DNA of 64,000 nucleotides. Origin: Tenacibaculum dicentrarchi. Its GTDB lineage: Bacteria; Bacteroidota; Bacteroidia; Flavobacteriales; Flavobacteriaceae. This document shows positions 36,868 through 44,401 of this stretch, piece by piece. The stretch spans positions 186,001-250,000 of the forward strand of contig NZ_OESZ01000023.1 in assembly GCF_900239345.1 (NCBI RefSeq), read 5' to 3'. The notes under the pieces were generated by a model. The model had not been told where the DNA came from. It saw only the letters and a program-made list of their open reading frames with translations, and did not search any database. The position numbers and the translations under genes were made by a program. Each line of letters opens with the position of its first letter. Within the stretch, counting starts at the first letter, position 1.

Positions 36868-36875
36868 TATATTTG
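36868..36875 (+). promoter_or_regulatory. -7 element of the tRNA-Asp cluster
   Basis: TATATTTG, with TTT rather than TTG about 20 bases upstream, 25 bases before the first tRNA. Confidence 0.55.
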
Positions 36876-36899
36876 CACTCGCTTAGAGTAATTAGCAAC

Positions 36900-36973
36900 G
36901 GTCTGGTAGTTCAGCTGGTTAGAATACCTGCCTGTCACGCAGGGGGTCGCGGGTTCGAGTCCCGTCCAGACCG
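36900..36973 (+). tRNA. tRNA-Asp (anticodon GTC), copy 1
   Basis: Acceptor stem GGTCTGG pairs with CCAGACC, discriminator G, followed by CA. The D arm is AGTTCAGCTGGTTAGA, the anticodon loop CCTGTCACG centres on GTC, and the T arm is GCGGGTTCGAGTCCCGT. Without CCA it is 74 bases. It is identical in sequence to the two copies that follow. Confidence 0.97.
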
Positions 36974-37014
36974 CAATATTATTTTAAGCAAACAAATACA
37001 AAGCTAAAAGCAAC

Positions 37015-37088
37015 GGTCTGGTAGTTCAGCTGGTTAGAATACCTGCCTGTCACGCAGGGGGTCGCGGGTTCGAGTCCCGTCCAGACCG
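37015..37088 (+). tRNA. tRNA-Asp (anticodon GTC), copy 2
   Basis: Identical to copy 1 over all 74 bases, with the same five bases GCAAC just before it. The spacer from copy 1 is 41 bases, and the three are probably one transcript processed by RNase P. Confidence 0.97.
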
Positions 37089-37126
37089 CAATTAGTTAAG
37101 TAAGTTAAAGTATTGCTACAAGCAAC

Positions 37127-37200
37127 GGTCTGGTAGTTCAGCTGGTTAGAATACCTGCCTGTCACGCAGGGGGTCGCGGGTTCGAGTCCCGTCCAGACCG
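37127..37200 (+). tRNA. tRNA-Asp (anticodon GTC), copy 3
   Basis: Identical to copies 1 and 2, again preceded by GCAAC. It is followed at once by a terminator hairpin, so the cluster ends here. Confidence 0.97.
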
Positions 37201-37201
37201 C

Positions 37202-37234
37202 AAAAGCTTCTCATTTATTTGAGGAGCTTTTTCT
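37202..37234 (+). terminator. terminator of the tRNA-Asp cluster
   Basis: AAAAGCTTCTC, loop, GAGGAGCTTTTTC. A closely similar hairpin ends the small-protein cassettes at 39523. Confidence 0.82.
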
Positions 37235-37338
37235 TTTTTATATAAATTTACCTTTTAACTAATACAAACTCTTCAAAATAACATTACAATAATGTTATTA
37301 ATACCTTTTTTTAATGTTATATTTTTTCATTAAAAAGG

Positions 37339-37385
37339 TTAAAAATAGCTAACAAACAACTTATCTTTGCTTACTTATTTAGATT
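37339..37385 (+). promoter_or_regulatory. promoter and leader of cassette 1
   Basis: TTA at 37339-37341, 20 bases, TATCTTTG at 37362-37369. From 37359 the 27-base block starting ACTTATCTTTGC and ending CTTATTTAGATT recurs before cassette 2 (38531) with three changes. Confidence 0.68.
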
Positions 37386-37393
37386 TAATATCA

Positions 37394-37726
37394 ATGGATT
37401 TAAAAAAGTTACTATCTCAAACAAATTCAAAAGCTATTTACCTTATTAATCAACAAGGCAATATTATCGATTTCTACTCAAAAGAAAATAAAACAGCTAC
37501 CTTAAATGAAAAAACAGCAGCCTTTAATATTGCTATTTTTAATATGAGTAGTCATTTTTTAAGCACTTTTTACAATGCTAAATTAAATGAAATTATATTA
37601 AAGGCTGACAATGAAAACATACTATTAATAAAGTATAATGAATATATTTTAGCTTTCTTATCTAATGAAAACTTAAATACATCATTAATTGAATTAATTA
37701 TAAAAAAGAATTTAACCACCACGTAA
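37394..37726 (+). CDS. roadblock/LC7-like small protein A, cassette 1
   Basis: This 110-residue protein has no named family by direct motif, but its order of elements fits a roadblock/LC7 (longin-like) fold. A first strand pair AIYLINQQGNIIDFY (14-28) is followed by a long helix AAFNIAIFNMSSHFLSTFY (about 42-60), a strand pair NENILLIKYNEYILAFLSNE (about 73-92) and a final helix. Roadblock proteins commonly regulate small Ras-like GTPases or act as scaffolds. It starts MDLKKLL at the ATG at 37394, 25 bases after the -7 box. The second copy at 38569 is about 70% identical by eye. Fold assignment is inference. Confidence 0.72.
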   Translation: MDLKKLLSQTNSKAIYLINQQGNIIDFYSKENKTATLNEKTAAFNIAIFNMSSHFLSTFYNAKLNEIILKADNENILLIKYNEYILAFLSNENLNTSLIELIIKKNLTTT

Positions 37727-37736
37727 AATAAATCCA

Positions 37737-38111
37737 ATGCAAAAAATTTTAAATGATTTAATAACTAACGTAAAAGAAAATATTCCAGGATATATTGCTA
37801 TTAGTGTAGCTGAAATGTCTTCTGGTGAATGCCTTATATCAAACTCAAGTCTATCTGATTTTGATATTACTTTAGCATCTGCTTACAATGTAGAAATAAT
37901 AAACGCTAAACGAAAGGCTATAAAAACATTAGGTTTAGACGAAAATTTAAGAGATATACACTTCAATTTAGACAAACAAATACATATAATTGATATTTTT
38001 CCTTCTGGTGAATATTTTGTTTACTTGGCTATTGATTCTAAAAAAGCAAACATTGCGCTTAGTCGAAAATTATTAGGCAAATACACTAAAGAACTAAACA
38101 ATGAATTATAA
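37737..38111 (+). CDS. roadblock/LC7-like small protein B, cassette 1
   Basis: This 124-residue protein shows a roadblock/LC7 pattern more clearly than A. The order is IPGYIAISVAEMSSGECLIS (strand-turn-strand), a helix with AYNVEIINAKRKAIKTLG, QIHIIDIFPSGEYFVYLAID (two strands), then the helix KKANIALSRKLLGKYTKEL. That last helix recalls the A-N-x-x-L-A-R ending of family members. It begins 10 bases after gene A and its end overlaps gene C by 11 bases, so translation is probably coupled. The paralogue at 38913 is about 89% identical, by far the best conserved of the three. Confidence 0.77.
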   Translation: MQKILNDLITNVKENIPGYIAISVAEMSSGECLISNSSLSDFDITLASAYNVEIINAKRKAIKTLGLDENLRDIHFNLDKQIHIIDIFPSGEYFVYLAIDSKKANIALSRKLLGKYTKELNNEL

Positions 38112-38328
38112 TCCAGTAATTTTATCGAATCGAAATTTCGATACTGAATTTATTGATTTTATTAATTCTTACCAAAACTTATATCAAAATATAATACTTG
38201 AAAATACTATTTGTAAAGTAAATAACAATCAAACTTTAAAGAAAAGAAAACTTAAGCAGACCCTTGAGGATTTCTTTTTTACCCCTAAATATAATGTGTT
38301 AGATATTTTCAAATTAAAAAAAGTATAA
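38101..38328 (+). CDS. small protein C, cassette 1
   Basis: This 75-residue protein overlaps gene B by 11 bases and belongs to no family I recognise. It starts MNYNPVILSNRNFDTEF, has a helical middle (FINSYQNLYQNIIL), a variable Lys/Asn-rich stretch, and ends in a conserved aromatic block TLEDFFFTPKYNVLDIFKLK. The copy at 39277 is about 60% identical by eye. The start region and the end block are kept while the middle drifts, as expected of a protein with two binding ends. A role as partner or linker of the roadblock proteins is inference. Confidence 0.68.
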   Translation: MNYNPVILSNRNFDTEFIDFINSYQNLYQNIILENTICKVNNNQTLKKRKLKQTLEDFFFTPKYNVLDIFKLKKV

Positions 38329-38427
38329 ATTATTTTTTTTAAAATCTCTTTTTTCTGGAATATTATATTACTTCTTTCCTTTTAAAAAGAATACTCTTTT
38401 TTCATTTTTTCAACATAATTTTTCGCC

Positions 38428-38470
38428 TTGCCGTTTTACTAAACTTTTTAGTAAAACGGCAATGTTTTTT
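38428..38470 (+). terminator. terminator of cassette 1
   Basis: TTGCCGTTTTACT, loop AAACTTTTT, AGTAAAACGGCAA, then TGTTTTTT. The perfect 13-bp stem separates the two cassettes, so they are independently transcribed. Confidence 0.86.
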
Positions 38471-38530
38471 GTCAAAAAACAATTAATCTTATTTTTTATC
38501 GAAAAAAAATAAAAAACAACTAATAAAACT

Positions 38531-38557
38531 ACTTATATTTGCCTTCTTATTTAGATT
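38531..38557 (+). promoter_or_regulatory. promoter-leader of cassette 2
   Basis: TATATTTG at 38534-38541 inside the 27-base block that is shared with cassette 1 (24 of 27 bases). No TTG lies at the usual upstream distance. Confidence 0.65.
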
Positions 38558-38568
38558 AAATAAATATA

Positions 38569-38907
38569 ATGAATTTAAAAAAGATAATTTCAGAAACAAA
38601 TTCCAATGCTATTTACCTTATTAATGAAGATGGTAATATATTCGATTTTTATTCCGAAGAAAATCAATCAGATACATTAAAAGAAAAAACTGCTACTTTC
38701 AACACAGCTATTTTTAACATGAGTAGTCACTTTTTAAACACTTTTTATAACGCTGACTTAAAAGAACTTATACTGAAGTCTAATATTCAGAATATACTAC
38801 TAATTAAACACAGAAAATATATTATCGCACTTATATCAAATGAAAATTTTAATATTTCATTAATAGAATTAATCTTAAAAAAGAATTTAACCACCAATAT
38901 AAAATAA
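38569..38907 (+). CDS. roadblock/LC7-like small protein A, cassette 2
   Basis: This 112-residue paralogue of the protein at 37394 has the same layout: NAIYLINEDGNIFDFY, TAIFNMSSHFLNTFY, IQNILLIKHRKYIIALISNE and SLIELILKKNL. About 77 of 110 aligned positions match, with changes mostly conservative and concentrated in loops. The core NMSSHFL and SLIEL parts are kept. It starts 28 bases after its own -7 box and ends 5 bases before gene B. Both copies look functional. Confidence 0.72.
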   Translation: MNLKKIISETNSNAIYLINEDGNIFDFYSEENQSDTLKEKTATFNTAIFNMSSHFLNTFYNADLKELILKSNIQNILLIKHRKYIIALISNENFNISLIELILKKNLTTNIK

Positions 38908-38912
38908 TTAAA

Positions 38913-39287
38913 ATGCAAAAACTATTAGATGACTTAGTAAATAATGTAAAAGAAAATATACCTGGTTACATTGCTATTAGTGTAGCTGAAATGTCTTCTG
39001 GTGAGTGTCTTATTTCAAATTCAAACGTCCCTGAATTTGATACAACATTAGCTGCCGCATATAATGTTGAAATAATAAATGCCAAACGAAAAGCTATAAA
39101 AACACTAGGTTTAGATGAAAATTTAAAAGACATACACTTTAATCTTGATAAACAAATACATATAATTGATATTGCTCCTTCTGGTGAATATTTTGTGTAT
39201 TTAGCTATAGATTCTAAAAAAGCAAATATAGCACTTAGTAGAAAATTGTTAAATAAATACACTAAAGAACTAAACGATGAATTATAA
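38913..39287 (+). CDS. roadblock/LC7-like small protein B, cassette 2
   Basis: This 124-residue paralogue of the protein at 37737 matches at about 110 of 124 positions. Most changes fall near the N-terminus and in the loop NVPEFD, while the EIINAKRKAIKTLGLDENL helix, HIIDIAPSGEYFVYLAIDSK and ANIALSRKLL are unchanged apart from single residues. It overlaps the next gene by 11 bases, exactly as in cassette 1. Such strong retention of B over A and C suggests a shared target or partner surface. Confidence 0.77.
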   Translation: MQKLLDDLVNNVKENIPGYIAISVAEMSSGECLISNSNVPEFDTTLAAAYNVEIINAKRKAIKTLGLDENLKDIHFNLDKQIHIIDIAPSGEYFVYLAIDSKKANIALSRKLLNKYTKELNDEL

Positions 39288-39507
39288 TCAATTAATTTTA
39301 ACCAATCGAAATTTTGATACTGAATTTGTTACTTTTATTGACTCTTATCAAAATTTATACAATAATATAATACTTAAAAATTGCCCTAATAAAATAGATA
39401 AGAAAATTGAAAACGCTAAAAAAAGAAATATTAAAGATACCTTAGAAGATTTCTTTTTTACCCCAAGATACAATGTTTTAAATCTTCTTAAACTAAATAA
39501 ATCTTAA
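39277..39507 (+). CDS. small protein C, cassette 2
   Basis: This 76-residue paralogue of the protein at 38101 shares the NRNFDTEF start, the SYQNLY-NIIL helix and the TLEDFFFTPRYNVLNLLKL end block. The middle is a charged Lys-rich stretch (NKIDKKIENAKKRNIK), different from copy 1 apart from its charge. It overlaps gene B by 11 bases and is followed by a terminator. The function is unknown. Confidence 0.68.
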   Translation: MNYNQLILTNRNFDTEFVTFIDSYQNLYNNIILKNCPNKIDKKIENAKKRNIKDTLEDFFFTPRYNVLNLLKLNKS

Positions 39508-39522
39508 AAATTATCATCACTT

Positions 39523-39556
39523 AAAAAAGTTTCTCAAAAAATGAGGAGCTTTTTTA
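39523..39556 (+). terminator. terminator of cassette 2
   Basis: AAAAAAGTTTCTC, loop AAAAAAT, GAGGAGCTTTTTT. About four fifths of positions match the tRNA terminator at 37202, so the two cassettes are bracketed by near-repeats. Confidence 0.8.
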
Positions 39557-39628
39557 TCTTTTACAACTAATTTATTTGTTAATTACATATAAAATATGTA
39601 TTTATATTCTAAATACTAAAATATAAAA

Positions 39629-40039
39629 ATGTTAAGAAAATTTACAATAATTAGTTTATTAATTTTAATGATTTCAACTATTACTTCTTGTGAATCTGAA
39701 AACTCTATAGGTCTTTGGGAAGATAATATTAAATTATCTGAAAAACAAGTAGAGTTCTCTTCTAATAAAAACTCAATAGTAATTAATACCGAAGGAAAAT
39801 GGTGGTGGGTACATGAAGTTTCTCTCGACAGAAATTCAAATTTTAACATCAATAAAATTGATACTAGTGCAAATAATTTTATAATAGAAGAAACTGAATT
39901 TCGAATTGAAAGAAAAAACACAACTGAAATTCATATTCAAATGACAAAGAATAAAACAAATTCTGAAAGGATACTATTGATTGACCTAGAGTCTGGGAAT
40001 TATTTTGATCGTATCAAAATAATTCAAGCTGGAATTTAA
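39629..40039 (+). CDS. small lipoprotein with BACON-like beta domain
   Basis: This 136-residue protein has a lipoprotein signal peptide (LLILMISTITSCES). Its body is beta-rich: LSEKQVEFSSNKNSIVINTE, GKWWWVHEVSL, and a final GNYFDRIKIIQAG. This resembles BACON-type domains of Bacteroidota surface proteins, where strand-rich modules end in VxQxG. It is a single domain, so a small surface protein. It is not assigned with certainty and has no clear operon partner. It follows the cassette 2 terminator by 73 bases. Confidence 0.66.
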   Translation: MLRKFTIISLLILMISTITSCESENSIGLWEDNIKLSEKQVEFSSNKNSIVINTEGKWWWVHEVSLDRNSNFNINKIDTSANNFIIEETEFRIERKNTTEIHIQMTKNKTNSERILLIDLESGNYFDRIKIIQAGI

Positions 40040-40057
40040 AACAAAAAAAAGCTATTT

Positions 40058-40160
40058 TAATTAAAGCCTGTTTGAAAACTAAAACCTCACCATCCTAAAT
40101 TTGATTTACTATTTTTCTGTTATATATCTTTTTTTAGATAAAATTTAAACAGAATCTTTA
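40058..40160 (+). repeat. R2 MITE-like repeat, copy e (partial)
   Basis: Starts GCCTGTTTGAAAAC, then TTTTTCTGTTATATATC, TTTTTTTAGATAAAATTTAAA and an AAACAG end. This is the right part of R2 as in copy a, with a CCTGTTT-type opposite end. The 338-base gap before thrS holds this and the thrS promoter. Confidence 0.55.
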
Positions 40161-40297
40161 TGTAGTTTAATTTTTATAATCTAGAACGAAAAAAAAAATT
40201 AAAATAAACTTCCTTAATCTCAAATTAAAACTATTCAATATCTATATATTTTTCAAAAAAAGATAACATTTTAAAAACATTATATATTGTCTAAAAA

Positions 40298-40328
40298 TTG
40301 TATTCAAAATGGTTTTACAATATATTTG
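40298..40328 (+). promoter_or_regulatory. promoter of the thrS-infC-rpmI-rplT run, with leader hairpin
   Basis: TTG at 40298-40300, 20 bases, TATATTTG at 40321-40328, a full consensus match. Just downstream, AATTTCC (40338-40344), an 8-base loop and GGAAATT (40353-40359) can form a leader hairpin before the ATG at 40378. Confidence 0.8.
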
Positions 40329-40377
40329 CCACTCTAAAATTTCCACTTGTAAGGAAATTAAATATAACTTATAGATA

Positions 40378-42324
40378 ATGATTAAAATTACACTACCCGA
40401 CGGAACGGTTAAAGAATTTGAAGTAAACAGCACGCCAATGAACGTTGCTAAAAGTATTAGTGAAGGTTTTGCTAGAAATGTAATTTCGGCAAATTTTAAC
40501 GGCACAACCGTTGAAACCACTACCCCACTAACTACTGATGGTGCTTTAATATTGTACACTTTTAATGACAATGACGGAAAAAAAGCGTTTTGGCATTCAT
40601 CGGCACACGTATTAGCACAAGCTATTTTAACGTTTCATCCTGAAGCAAAATTAACCATCGGGCCGGCAATTGACAACGGTTTTTATTATGATATTGATTT
40701 AGGAGAAGAGGTGATTTCTGAAAAAGATTTTCCAGCAATTGAAAAGAAATTTTTAGAATTAGCACGTGGAAAACACGAATTTAAATTACGTGCAATTTCT
40801 AAAGCAGATGCCTTAGCGTATTATCAGAAAGAAAATAATCAATATAAAGTTGAGTTAATTGAAAACTTAACGGACGGCGATATTACTTTTTGCGACCACA
40901 GCGATTTTACAGATTTATGTAGAGGAGGGCATATTCCAAATACAGGAATTATAAAAGCGATAAAAGTAATGAATGTTGCCGGAGCATACTGGCGAGGCGA
41001 TGAAAAAAATAATCAATTAACACGTATTTACGGTGTTAGTTTCCCTAAACAAAAAATGCTTACCGAGTATTTAGAAATATTAGAAGAAGCTAAAAAAAGA
41101 GACCATAGAAAACTAGGAAAAGAATTAGAACTTTTCACATTTTCACAAAAAGTGGGTGCTGGTTTGCCTTTATGGTTGCCAAAAGGTGCCGCACTTAGAG
41201 GGCGTTTAGAAGACTTTTTAAAGAAAGCTCAAAAGAAAGCTGGGTATGAAATGGTAATGACTCCTCATGTAGGACAGAAAGAATTATACGTTACTTCTGG
41301 TCATTATGCAAAATATGGAGAAGATAGTTTTCAGCCGATAAAAACACCAAAGATGGACGAAGAGTTTTTATTAAAACCGATGAATTGTCCACATCATTGT
41401 GAGGTTTATAATTTCAAACCTCATTCTTATAAAGATTTACCTAAACGTTTTGCAGAATTTGGAACCGTTTACCGATATGAACAAAGTGGTGAATTACACG
41501 GTTTAACACGTGTAAGAGGTTTTACGCAAGATGACGCACATATTTTTTGTACGCCTGAACAATTAGACCAAGAGTTTAAAGATGTAATTGATTTAGTACT
41601 TTATGTATTTAAATCGTTAGGCTTTGAAGATTTTACAGCACAAGTTTCCATTCGAGACATGCAAAATCTTGATAAATATATTGGTGATGTTAAAACTTGG
41701 GAACTTGCAGAAAAAGCCATTATCAATGCCGCTACCGATAAAGGGTTAGATTTTGTGATTGAAGAAGGTGAAGCGGCATTTTATGGACCGAAATTAGACT
41801 TCATGGTAAAAGATGCTTTAGGCAGAAGTTGGCAACTTGGAACCATACAAGTGGACTATAATTTACCTAAAAGGTTCGAATTATCGTATAAAGGTGCCGA
41901 TAATCAATTACATCAACCTGTAATGATTCACAGAGCTCCTTTTGGGTCGATGGAACGTTTTATTGCCGTATTATTAGAGCATACAGGCGGAAACTTCCCA
42001 CTTTGGCTAACCCCTGAGCAGGTTATCTTATTGCCTATCAGTGATAAATATGAAAAATACACGAAAAAAGTTTTAACTTTGTTAGAAAATTCCGAAATTC
42101 GCACCCTGGTAGATAGCCGAAGTGAAAAGACAGGAAGAAAAATTCGTGATGCCGAAGTTAGTAAAATACCTTTTATGGTTATTATTGGCGAAAAAGAAGA
42201 ACAAGATGGCACGGTATCTGTAAGAAAACACGGTGAAGGAGATATTGGTACATTTACCATCGAAGAATTTATTTCATTAATACAAAAAGAAGTAAGCAAA
42301 ACTTTAGTTCCTTTTGGAAATTAA
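40378..42324 (+). CDS. thrS: threonine-tRNA ligase
   Basis: ThrS charges tRNA-Thr and edits mischarged serine. The 648-residue protein has the N-terminal TGS domain ([20 protein letters not shown]), and the editing domain with [18 protein letters not shown] and YYDIDLGE. The class II catalytic core has [26 protein letters not shown] and [12 protein letters not shown]. The anticodon-binding domain starts at about 545. Cys, His and His zinc ligands are present. It heads the thrS-infC-rpmI-rplT order common to many bacteria. Length is normal. Confidence 0.97.
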   Translation: MIKITLPDGTVKEFEVNSTPMNVAKSISEGFARNVISANFNGTTVETTTPLTTDGALILYTFNDNDGKKAFWHSSAHVLAQAILTFHPEAKLTIGPAIDNGFYYDIDLGEEVISEKDFPAIEKKFLELARGKHEFKLRAISKADALAYYQKENNQYKVELIENLTDGDITFCDHSDFTDLCRGGHIPNTGIIKAIKVMNVAGAYWRGDEKNNQLTRIYGVSFPKQKMLTEYLEILEEAKKRDHRKLGKELELFTFSQKVGAGLPLWLPKGAALRGRLEDFLKKAQKKAGYEMVMTPHVGQKELYVTSGHYAKYGEDSFQPIKTPKMDEEFLLKPMNCPHHCEVYNFKPHSYKDLPKRFAEFGTVYRYEQSGELHGLTRVRGFTQDDAHIFCTPEQLDQEFKDVIDLVLYVFKSLGFEDFTAQVSIRDMQNLDKYIGDVKTWELAEKAIINAATDKGLDFVIEEGEAAFYGPKLDFMVKDALGRSWQLGTIQVDYNLPKRFELSYKGADNQLHQPVMIHRAPFGSMERFIAVLLEHTGGNFPLWLTPEQVILLPISDKYEKYTKKVLTLLENSEIRTLVDSRSEKTGRKIRDAEVSKIPFMVIIGEKEEQDGTVSVRKHGEGDIGTFTIEEFISLIQKEVSKTLVPFGN

Positions 42325-42379
42325 TTAAAAAATTAACGAAAGGAAACTAAATAATAGTAATAACTTAAAATCATGAGTC

Positions 42380-42940
42380 ATAGCAATTAGAAGAAGAGGC
42401 GGACGTAGACCGCTAAGGGTAATTAAAGAAGATCAACATAGAATTAATGATAAAATTAGATATGTTGATGAAGTTCGCTTGGTAGGCGAAAACATCGAAG
42501 TGGGTGTATATCCTTTAGAAAAAGCCAAACAACTGGCAATTGAACAAGAGTTAGATTTAGTTGAAATTTCACCTAAAGCTGTACCCCCTGTTTGTAAAAT
42601 TATTGATTATAAAAAGTTTTTATACGAACAAAAAAAACGTGATAAAGCTTTAAAATCAAAGGCAACAAAAGTTATTGTAAAAGAGATTCGTTTCGGACCT
42701 CAAACTGACGAGCATGATTACGAATTTAAAAAGAAACATGCTATTAAGTTTTTACAAGACGGTGCAAAGTTAAAAGCATTTGTTTTCTTCAAAGGACGTT
42801 CTATTGTTTTTAAAGAACAAGGGCAAATTTTATTATTAAAATTAGCACAAGAACTAGAAGGATACGGTAAAGTAGAGCAAATGCCTAAATTAGAAGGAAA
42901 ACGTATGATTATGTTTATTGCCCCTAAAAAGGCTAAATAA
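42380..42940 (+). CDS. infC: translation initiation factor IF-3 with non-AUG start
   Basis: IF-3 blocks premature subunit joining and checks start-codon pairing. The gene is complete from [20 protein letters not shown], the typical N-terminus, through [20 protein letters not shown] and [19 protein letters not shown] to the C-terminal [18 protein letters not shown]. The first normal start (TTG at 42479) would remove the essential first third of the N-domain. In frame upstream lie ATA (42380), GCA and ATT (42386), following a TGA stop at 42374-42376. So translation must start at ATA, as the analogue of MAIR, or at ATT. E. coli infC also uses AUU for autoregulation. I mark ATA as the start; 186 residues. 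Confidence 0.92.
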   Translation: MAIRRRGGRRPLRVIKEDQHRINDKIRYVDEVRLVGENIEVGVYPLEKAKQLAIEQELDLVEISPKAVPPVCKIIDYKKFLYEQKKRDKALKSKATKVIVKEIRFGPQTDEHDYEFKKKHAIKFLQDGAKLKAFVFFKGRSIVFKEQGQILLLKLAQELEGYGKVEQMPKLEGKRMIMFIAPKKAK

Positions 42941-42986
42941 ATCAAAACGTTCATAATATATAAGCAAGATAAACTAAAGAACAGAA

Positions 42987-43184
42987 ATGCCTAAAATTAA
43001 AACAAAATCTAGTGCCAAGAAACGTTTCAAAGTAACTGGTTCTGGTAAAATAAAAAGAAAGCACGCTTTTAAAAGCCACATTTTAACAAAGAAATCTAAA
43101 AAACGTAAGCTTGCTTTAAGACACGCAACATTAGTACACAAATCTGATGTAGCAAATATTAAGCAACAATTAGTTTTAAGATAA
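42987..43184 (+). CDS. rpmI: 50S ribosomal protein L35
   Basis: This 65-residue basic ribosomal protein has the L35 opening [20 protein letters not shown], then [20 protein letters not shown]. It lies 46 bases after infC and 92 bases before rplT, in the standard order. There is no anomaly. Confidence 0.97.
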   Translation: MPKIKTKSSAKKRFKVTGSGKIKRKHAFKSHILTKKSKKRKLALRHATLVHKSDVANIKQQLVLR

Positions 43185-43218
43185 TTCTTTATACAGGGAA
43201 TTTAATTATTAACCATGG

Positions 43219-43258
43219 AGTTAGGCTCAAATAAGTATCGAATATTCGATCGCCTACT
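43219..43258 (+). promoter_or_regulatory. stem-loop in the rpmI-rplT spacer
   Basis: Within the spacer AGTTAGGC at 43219 and GCCTACT at 43252 nearly pair, enclosing the perfect 14-base palindrome ATCGAATATTCGAT (43237-43250). It lies just before rplT. In other bacteria L20 represses its operon by binding a leader structure; whether this is that site is unknown. Confidence 0.5.
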
Positions 43259-43276
43259 ACAAAAAACATTTGAATT

Positions 43277-43621
43277 ATGCCAAGATCAGTAAATTCAGTA
43301 GCCTCAAGAAGAAGAAGAAAAAAAATCTTGAAGGCAGCAAAAGGTTACTTCGGAAGACGTAAAAACGTTTACACAGTAGCAAAAAATGCGGTAGAAAAAG
43401 CGATGTCATACGCTTACCGTGACCGTAAAAATAACAAGAGAAATTTCCGTGCATTATGGATTCAACGTATCAACGCTGGAGCTCGTCAGTTCGGAATGTC
43501 TTACTCTCAGTTTATGGGTAAAGTAAAAGCTAACAATATCGAATTAAACCGTAAGGTTTTAGCTGATTTAGCTATGAACAATCCAGAAGCTTTTAAGGCC
43601 ATTGTAGAAAAAGTAAAATAA
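43277..43621 (+). CDS. rplT: 50S ribosomal protein L20
   Basis: This 114-residue L20 has [40 protein letters not shown] and [20 protein letters not shown], all typical. It is needed early in 50S assembly. It is the last gene of the thrS-infC-rpmI-rplT run and is followed by a strong terminator. Confidence 0.97.
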   Translation: MPRSVNSVASRRRRKKILKAAKGYFGRRKNVYTVAKNAVEKAMSYAYRDRKNNKRNFRALWIQRINAGARQFGMSYSQFMGKVKANNIELNRKVLADLAMNNPEAFKAIVEKVK

Positions 43622-43643
43622 GTTTCATATACTTGCTTATACT

Positions 43644-43675
43644 AAAAACCCAAACTTAAACGTTTGGGTTTTTTT
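43644..43675 (+). terminator. terminator of the thrS-rplT run
   Basis: AAAAACCCAAAC, loop TTAAAC, GTTTGGGTTTTTTT, perfect stem. Confidence 0.88.
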
Positions 43676-43715
43676 AAATCCCTTAGATTCCCATATTTAC
43701 ATAAAATTCTAACCA

Positions 43716-44315
43716 ATGAAAATTCTAAGAATCCTATTACTAATTTTTATAACGCAAAATATTACTGCACAAAAGCGTTTATCTAAAGCACAAGTAGATT
43801 CATTACCAAACACTATTGAAAATCAATTTATTAAAGCGTATCGATTATCTAACAATTGGCAAGAATATAAGTTGATTAAACGTACACATTTTATCAATTT
43901 TCAAAAAAATATTTTAGATAGTGTTACTGCTATTAAAAAAGATGTTATAGCTAAACAACTTCTATTAGAATCACAATTAAAAAATGAGAACGTTCTAAAA
44001 AATGAAATAGTTACATTAAAGAATAATTTATCATTATCTATTGAAAAAGAAAATGGTATCGATATTTTTGGTTCTTTAATAAATAAGAACCTTTACAATA
44101 CTATTCTTTGGAGTATTATTAGTTGCTTATTAATAGCCTTAGCCTTTTTTATCTATAAATTTAATAGTAGTAATGCTGTTACTAGAGAAACTAAAAATTT
44201 ATTAATTGGTACTGAAGATGAACTCGAACAATATAAAAGAAGATCTATTGAAAAAGAACAAAAATTACGTCGTCAATTACAAGATGAAATTAACAAACAA
44301 AGAGGAGTTAATTAA
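43716..44315 (+). CDS. envelope protein with one transmembrane helix and coiled coil
   Basis: This 199-residue protein has a signal peptide (MKILRILLLIFITQNITAQK), a soluble helical region rich in Leu, Lys and Glu, and a transmembrane helix near 127-150 (LYNTILWSIISCLLIALAFF). A charged C-terminal coiled coil (EDELEQYKRRSIEKEQKLRR) follows. The layout suggests a periplasmic-to-cytoplasmic bridge. Related Flavobacteriia proteins exist and are sometimes misannotated as tRNA (guanine-N1)-methyltransferase, but no methyltransferase motif is present here. The function is unknown. Confidence 0.68.
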   Translation: MKILRILLLIFITQNITAQKRLSKAQVDSLPNTIENQFIKAYRLSNNWQEYKLIKRTHFINFQKNILDSVTAIKKDVIAKQLLLESQLKNENVLKNEIVTLKNNLSLSIEKENGIDIFGSLINKNLYNTILWSIISCLLIALAFFIYKFNSSNAVTRETKNLLIGTEDELEQYKRRSIEKEQKLRRQLQDEINKQRGVN

Positions 44316-44340
44316 TTTTTTTGATATACTAAATATCTAA

Positions 44341-44370
44341 AAAAAACCTCAAGCAAAACTTGAGGTTTTT
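44341..44370. terminator. bidirectional terminator
   Basis: AAAAAACCTCAAG, loop CAAAA, CTTGAGGTTTTT, between convergent genes. Confidence 0.85.
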
Positions 44371-44401
44371 AGTTTTTTAATAAATAGTTATTAAAGTATT
44401 T

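Noticed and set aside
36900..37200. Three regularly spaced repeats that could look like a CRISPR array
   Set aside because: The units are complete tRNA-Asp genes with correct stems and anticodon. No CRISPR array or cas gene is visible in the window.
42479..42481. TTG start for infC
   Set aside because: It would remove about 33 conserved N-terminal residues of IF-3 that are present in frame upstream.
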